The translations under genes were made by a program, and so were the position numbers. The notes under the pieces were generated by a model that saw only the letters and a program-made list of their open reading frames with translations, did not search any database and was not told the DNA's origin. This document shows, one piece after another, positions 12,136 to 13,890 of a DNA stretch of 13,890 nucleotides. The DNA lies in NCBI GenBank assembly GCA_964444825.1, contig CAYUIS010000143.1, forward strand, positions 1 to 13,890, in the 5' to 3' direction. The stretch is from CAYUIS01 sp964444825 (GTDB lineage: Bacteria; Chloroflexota; Anaerolineae; B4-G1). Numbering within the stretch: position 1 is the stretch's first letter; each line of letters starts with the position of its first letter.

Positions 12136-13557
12136 ATGGCAATCGAGACTTGGCTTCCCGCGTTGTTGGGCTACCTGATCCCGATGGGGGTGTTTCTGTT
12201 GGCCTGGGGGGGGATGGAGCCGCAGCGGGCGCGTCGGTCAACGACGGTGGGCGCGCTGGCGCTGGCGCTGGCGATCCTGGGGTATTTTGCCCTGGGCTTT
12301 GCTTTTCACCTGGGCGGCGCGGGCTTGATGGGCGATCGGCCGGGTCTGGAGGATCTGAACCACATCTTTGCCGGTGAGGGAGACCTGGCCTGGGGCCTGG
12401 CTGGCCTGGAGGGTTTCTTCCTGATGGATGAAGATTCGACCCCGGTCACATCTGAGGCATTGGCTCTGTTTGTGACGTACCTGCCGATGGTGGCGACGGC
12501 GGTGCTGCTGCCGGTGCTGAGTTTACACGGGCGGGCACGGGGCTGGCAGGTGATCGTCGCCGGGTTGATGGTGGCGGCGATTCTCCTCCCTGTGGCGGCG
12601 TGTTGGGCCTGGGGTGGGGGCTGGCTCTCCAGACTGGGCCTGGCGTCCACGCTGGAACGAGGACACGGGTTTGTGGATCACTCGGGTTCCGTCGTGGTCT
12701 ACCTGCTGAGTGGGATGGTTGCGCTGGGGGCCCTCGTAGGACTGGGCCAGCGGCTACCAGGCGAGAAGCCCGGGGTGGAGACAGAGATGCCCCCGGCACA
12801 TTTCCCGTTGCTGGCCAACCTCGGCGCGCTGCTTTTTGGCTTGGGTTGGATCGGATGGTCGTTGGGGCTTCCGTTCCACGCCGTCGGGTCGCAGTTGAGT
12901 CTGCCTCGTATCGCAGTCAACGGGCTGTTGGCCGGGGCCGGCGCGATTCTGACCTCCCAGCTCTATTGCTGGATCACGGTCAACCACGCCGATGCGTTGA
13001 TGTCGGCCCGGGGGGCCGTGGTTGGGGTTGTGGCGATCTCGGCCGGGGCGCCGTTTGTGCCCCCGTGGGCGGCGCTGGTCGTCGGCGCGCTGGCTGGTCT
13101 GTTGCTGCCGCTAGGCGTCTACGCGGTCGAGCGTGGGCTGCGCCTGCCCGATGGGACTGCTGTGGTGCCATTAGGCATCATCGGCGGCGTGTGGGGTGGG
13201 CTGTCAGTTGCCCTGTTCGCCGATGGTCGCTGGGGACAGGGTTGGAATGGCATCGGACCGGAAGAGTACCACACGATCGCTGGTCAGGGTGTGACCGGGT
13301 TTCTCCCTGCTGGGGGTTTCGTTGGCGATGGTCCGGGCCAATTGATCGCTCAACTGGTGGGGATCGGTGGTATCGGACTGTTGGCCTTTGTGATCGGCTG
13401 GCTAGTGTTATTGGTATTGAACCTGCCGTACCGCCCACCCAGGGAGCGCAGGCCGAGGGCGGAGGGAGCGGACGTGTCTGAGATTGGGCCCGAATCTGGG
13501 CCGGAAGAGGCGGAGGGCACGTCTGAACCCGAGGAGCAGAAAGAGTCAGACGAGTAG
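12136..13557 (+). CDS. Amt/Rh-fold membrane protein lacking the pore twin histidines
   Basis: This 473-residue protein has about eleven membrane segments and the order of ammonium transporters. AILGYFALGFAF (46-57) matches Amt helix 2, and HGFVDHSGSVVVYLLSGMV (177-195) the 'DFAGGTVVHI' helix. LGALLFGLGWIGW (229-241) matches the 'LLWFGWFGFN' helix. Then come ARGAVVGVVAISAG (291-304) and PLGIIGGVWGGLSVALFADG (345-364). Asp181 aligns with AmtB Asp160. The two pore histidines are replaced: Tyr189 at His168, and Leu346 at His318. Ammonium conduction as in AmtB is therefore doubtful. The C-terminal 40 residues are basic, then strongly acidic (Glu, Ser, Pro). The pstS-like gene follows 75 nt later on the same strand with no terminator visible, suggesting a joint operon. 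Sensor, scaffold or transporter of another small solute are all possible. Confidence 0.78.
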   Translation: MAIETWLPALLGYLIPMGVFLLAWGGMEPQRARRSTTVGALALALAILGYFALGFAFHLGGAGLMGDRPGLEDLNHIFAGEGDLAWGLAGLEGFFLMDEDSTPVTSEALALFVTYLPMVATAVLLPVLSLHGRARGWQVIVAGLMVAAILLPVAACWAWGGGWLSRLGLASTLERGHGFVDHSGSVVVYLLSGMVALGALVGLGQRLPGEKPGVETEMPPAHFPLLANLGALLFGLGWIGWSLGLPFHAVGSQLSLPRIAVNGLLAGAGAILTSQLYCWITVNHADALMSARGAVVGVVAISAGAPFVPPWAALVVGALAGLLLPLGVYAVERGLRLPDGTAVVPLGIIGGVWGGLSVALFADGRWGQGWNGIGPEEYHTIAGQGVTGFLPAGGFVGDGPGQLIAQLVGIGGIGLLAFVIGWLVLLVLNLPYRPPRERRPRAEGADVSEIGPESGPEEAEGTSEPEEQKESDE

Positions 13558-13632
13558 GTTAATGGGTGTGAGCTATCTGGGATGAGACCGACGCGATCTC
13601 GCATATTCAGCATTATTGGAGCACCTAATTGG

Positions 13633-13890
13633 ATGCACCCGTGCAATCCTCGGTCTTGCTGGACCTGTTCTGCTCGTCGTCGTGTAGTGTTTTGCCTGTT
13701 GGCTGGTTTGCTGGCTCTGGCTCTGGCGGGGTCGCTGACGGCGTGCAATCCGGGCGGGCCTGGTTCTGGTGAATCGTCGCCAGGGAGCGCCCAGACCATT
13801 GAGAACAAGGGTTCAGATACCCTGGTCAACCTGGCACTGGCCTGGGCCGAGACATATATGGGTGGACATCCCGAGGTGCGTATATCCGTC
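13633..13890 (+). CDS. pstS: Phosphate-binding PstS-like lipoprotein, 5' part (runs off window)
   Basis: The first 86 codons of a secreted lipoprotein are present and the frame is open to the window end. A basic n-region (SARRR) and a hydrophobic core (VVFCLLAGLLALALAGS) lead to the lipobox LTAC with Cys38. A Gly/Ser linker follows. Then NKGSDTLVNLALAWAETY and HPEVRISV match the N-terminus of PstS phosphate-binding proteins ('GSxTLxxLxxxWAExYxxxxPxVxIxV'). The role would be to capture phosphate outside the cell for a Pst ABC transporter, probably encoded beyond the window. I chose ATG 13633 because GGAG stands 11 nt upstream. ATG 13582 in the same frame would add 17 residues and is possible. 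A related solute-binding protein for another oxyanion cannot be excluded. Confidence 0.82.
   Translation, partial: MHPCNPRSCWTCSARRRVVFCLLAGLLALALAGSLTACNPGGPGSGESSPGSAQTIENKGSDTLVNLALAWAETYMGGHPEVRISV

Noticed and set aside
12600..13481. 293-codon plus-strand frame inside the Amt-like gene
   Set aside because: It is a +2 shadow with Arg/Gly-rich low-complexity translation. The Amt-fold frame is clearly the coding one.

Overview
The window looks like chromosomal DNA of moderately high GC from a free-living bacterium. Most likely it is a member of the Chloroflexota. That is an inference from the mix of genes: small LysW-type zinc-ribbon proteins, an EGY-like site-2 protease, a Mut7-C nuclease next to a multi-zinc-ribbon protein, and KimA-type permeases. 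No marker gene settles it.

Layout. Positions 151-6157 (minus strand) hold an ion-transport block: two adjacent KimA/YdaO-type K+ permease paralogues (151-1986 and 2148-4010), a tandem-domain universal stress protein (4171-4986) and, 13 nt upstream of it, a Na+/phosphate-cotransporter-like membrane protein with a TTG start (5000-6157). Between the stress protein and the second permease lies what looks like a fragment of a histidine-kinase ATPase domain. A hypothetical gene (6383-6904) follows. Next come three tandem LysW-like zinc-ribbon genes (7087-7706), one of which starts with GTG and is only 55 codons long. They are divergent from an orphan OmpR-type regulator (7905-8522) whose receiver domain has Glu where the phosphorylated Asp should be.

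Positions 8844-12062 (minus strand) carry an RmlC-like cupin, an 84-bp nested palindrome, a membrane M50 protease, a protein made of ten CxxC...CxxC zinc ribbons, and a Mut7-C RNase-fold protein that overlaps it by 8 bp. The right end (plus strand) has a divergent Amt/Rh-fold protein that lacks both pore histidines, followed by the start of a PstS-like phosphate-binding lipoprotein that runs off the window.

How it may work together. Phased 11-bp direct repeats of related sequence (GGTnAnGACYT-like) lie upstream of both the phosphate-cotransporter-like gene and the orphan regulator. OmpR/PhoB-family proteins classically bind such repeats. The simplest model is that the orphan regulator controls itself, possibly the LysW trio, and the phosphate-type transporter. 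The least explained parts are this regulator/LysW/repeat module, the Amt-like protein without its histidines beside pstS, and the ten-ribbon protein coupled to Mut7-C.
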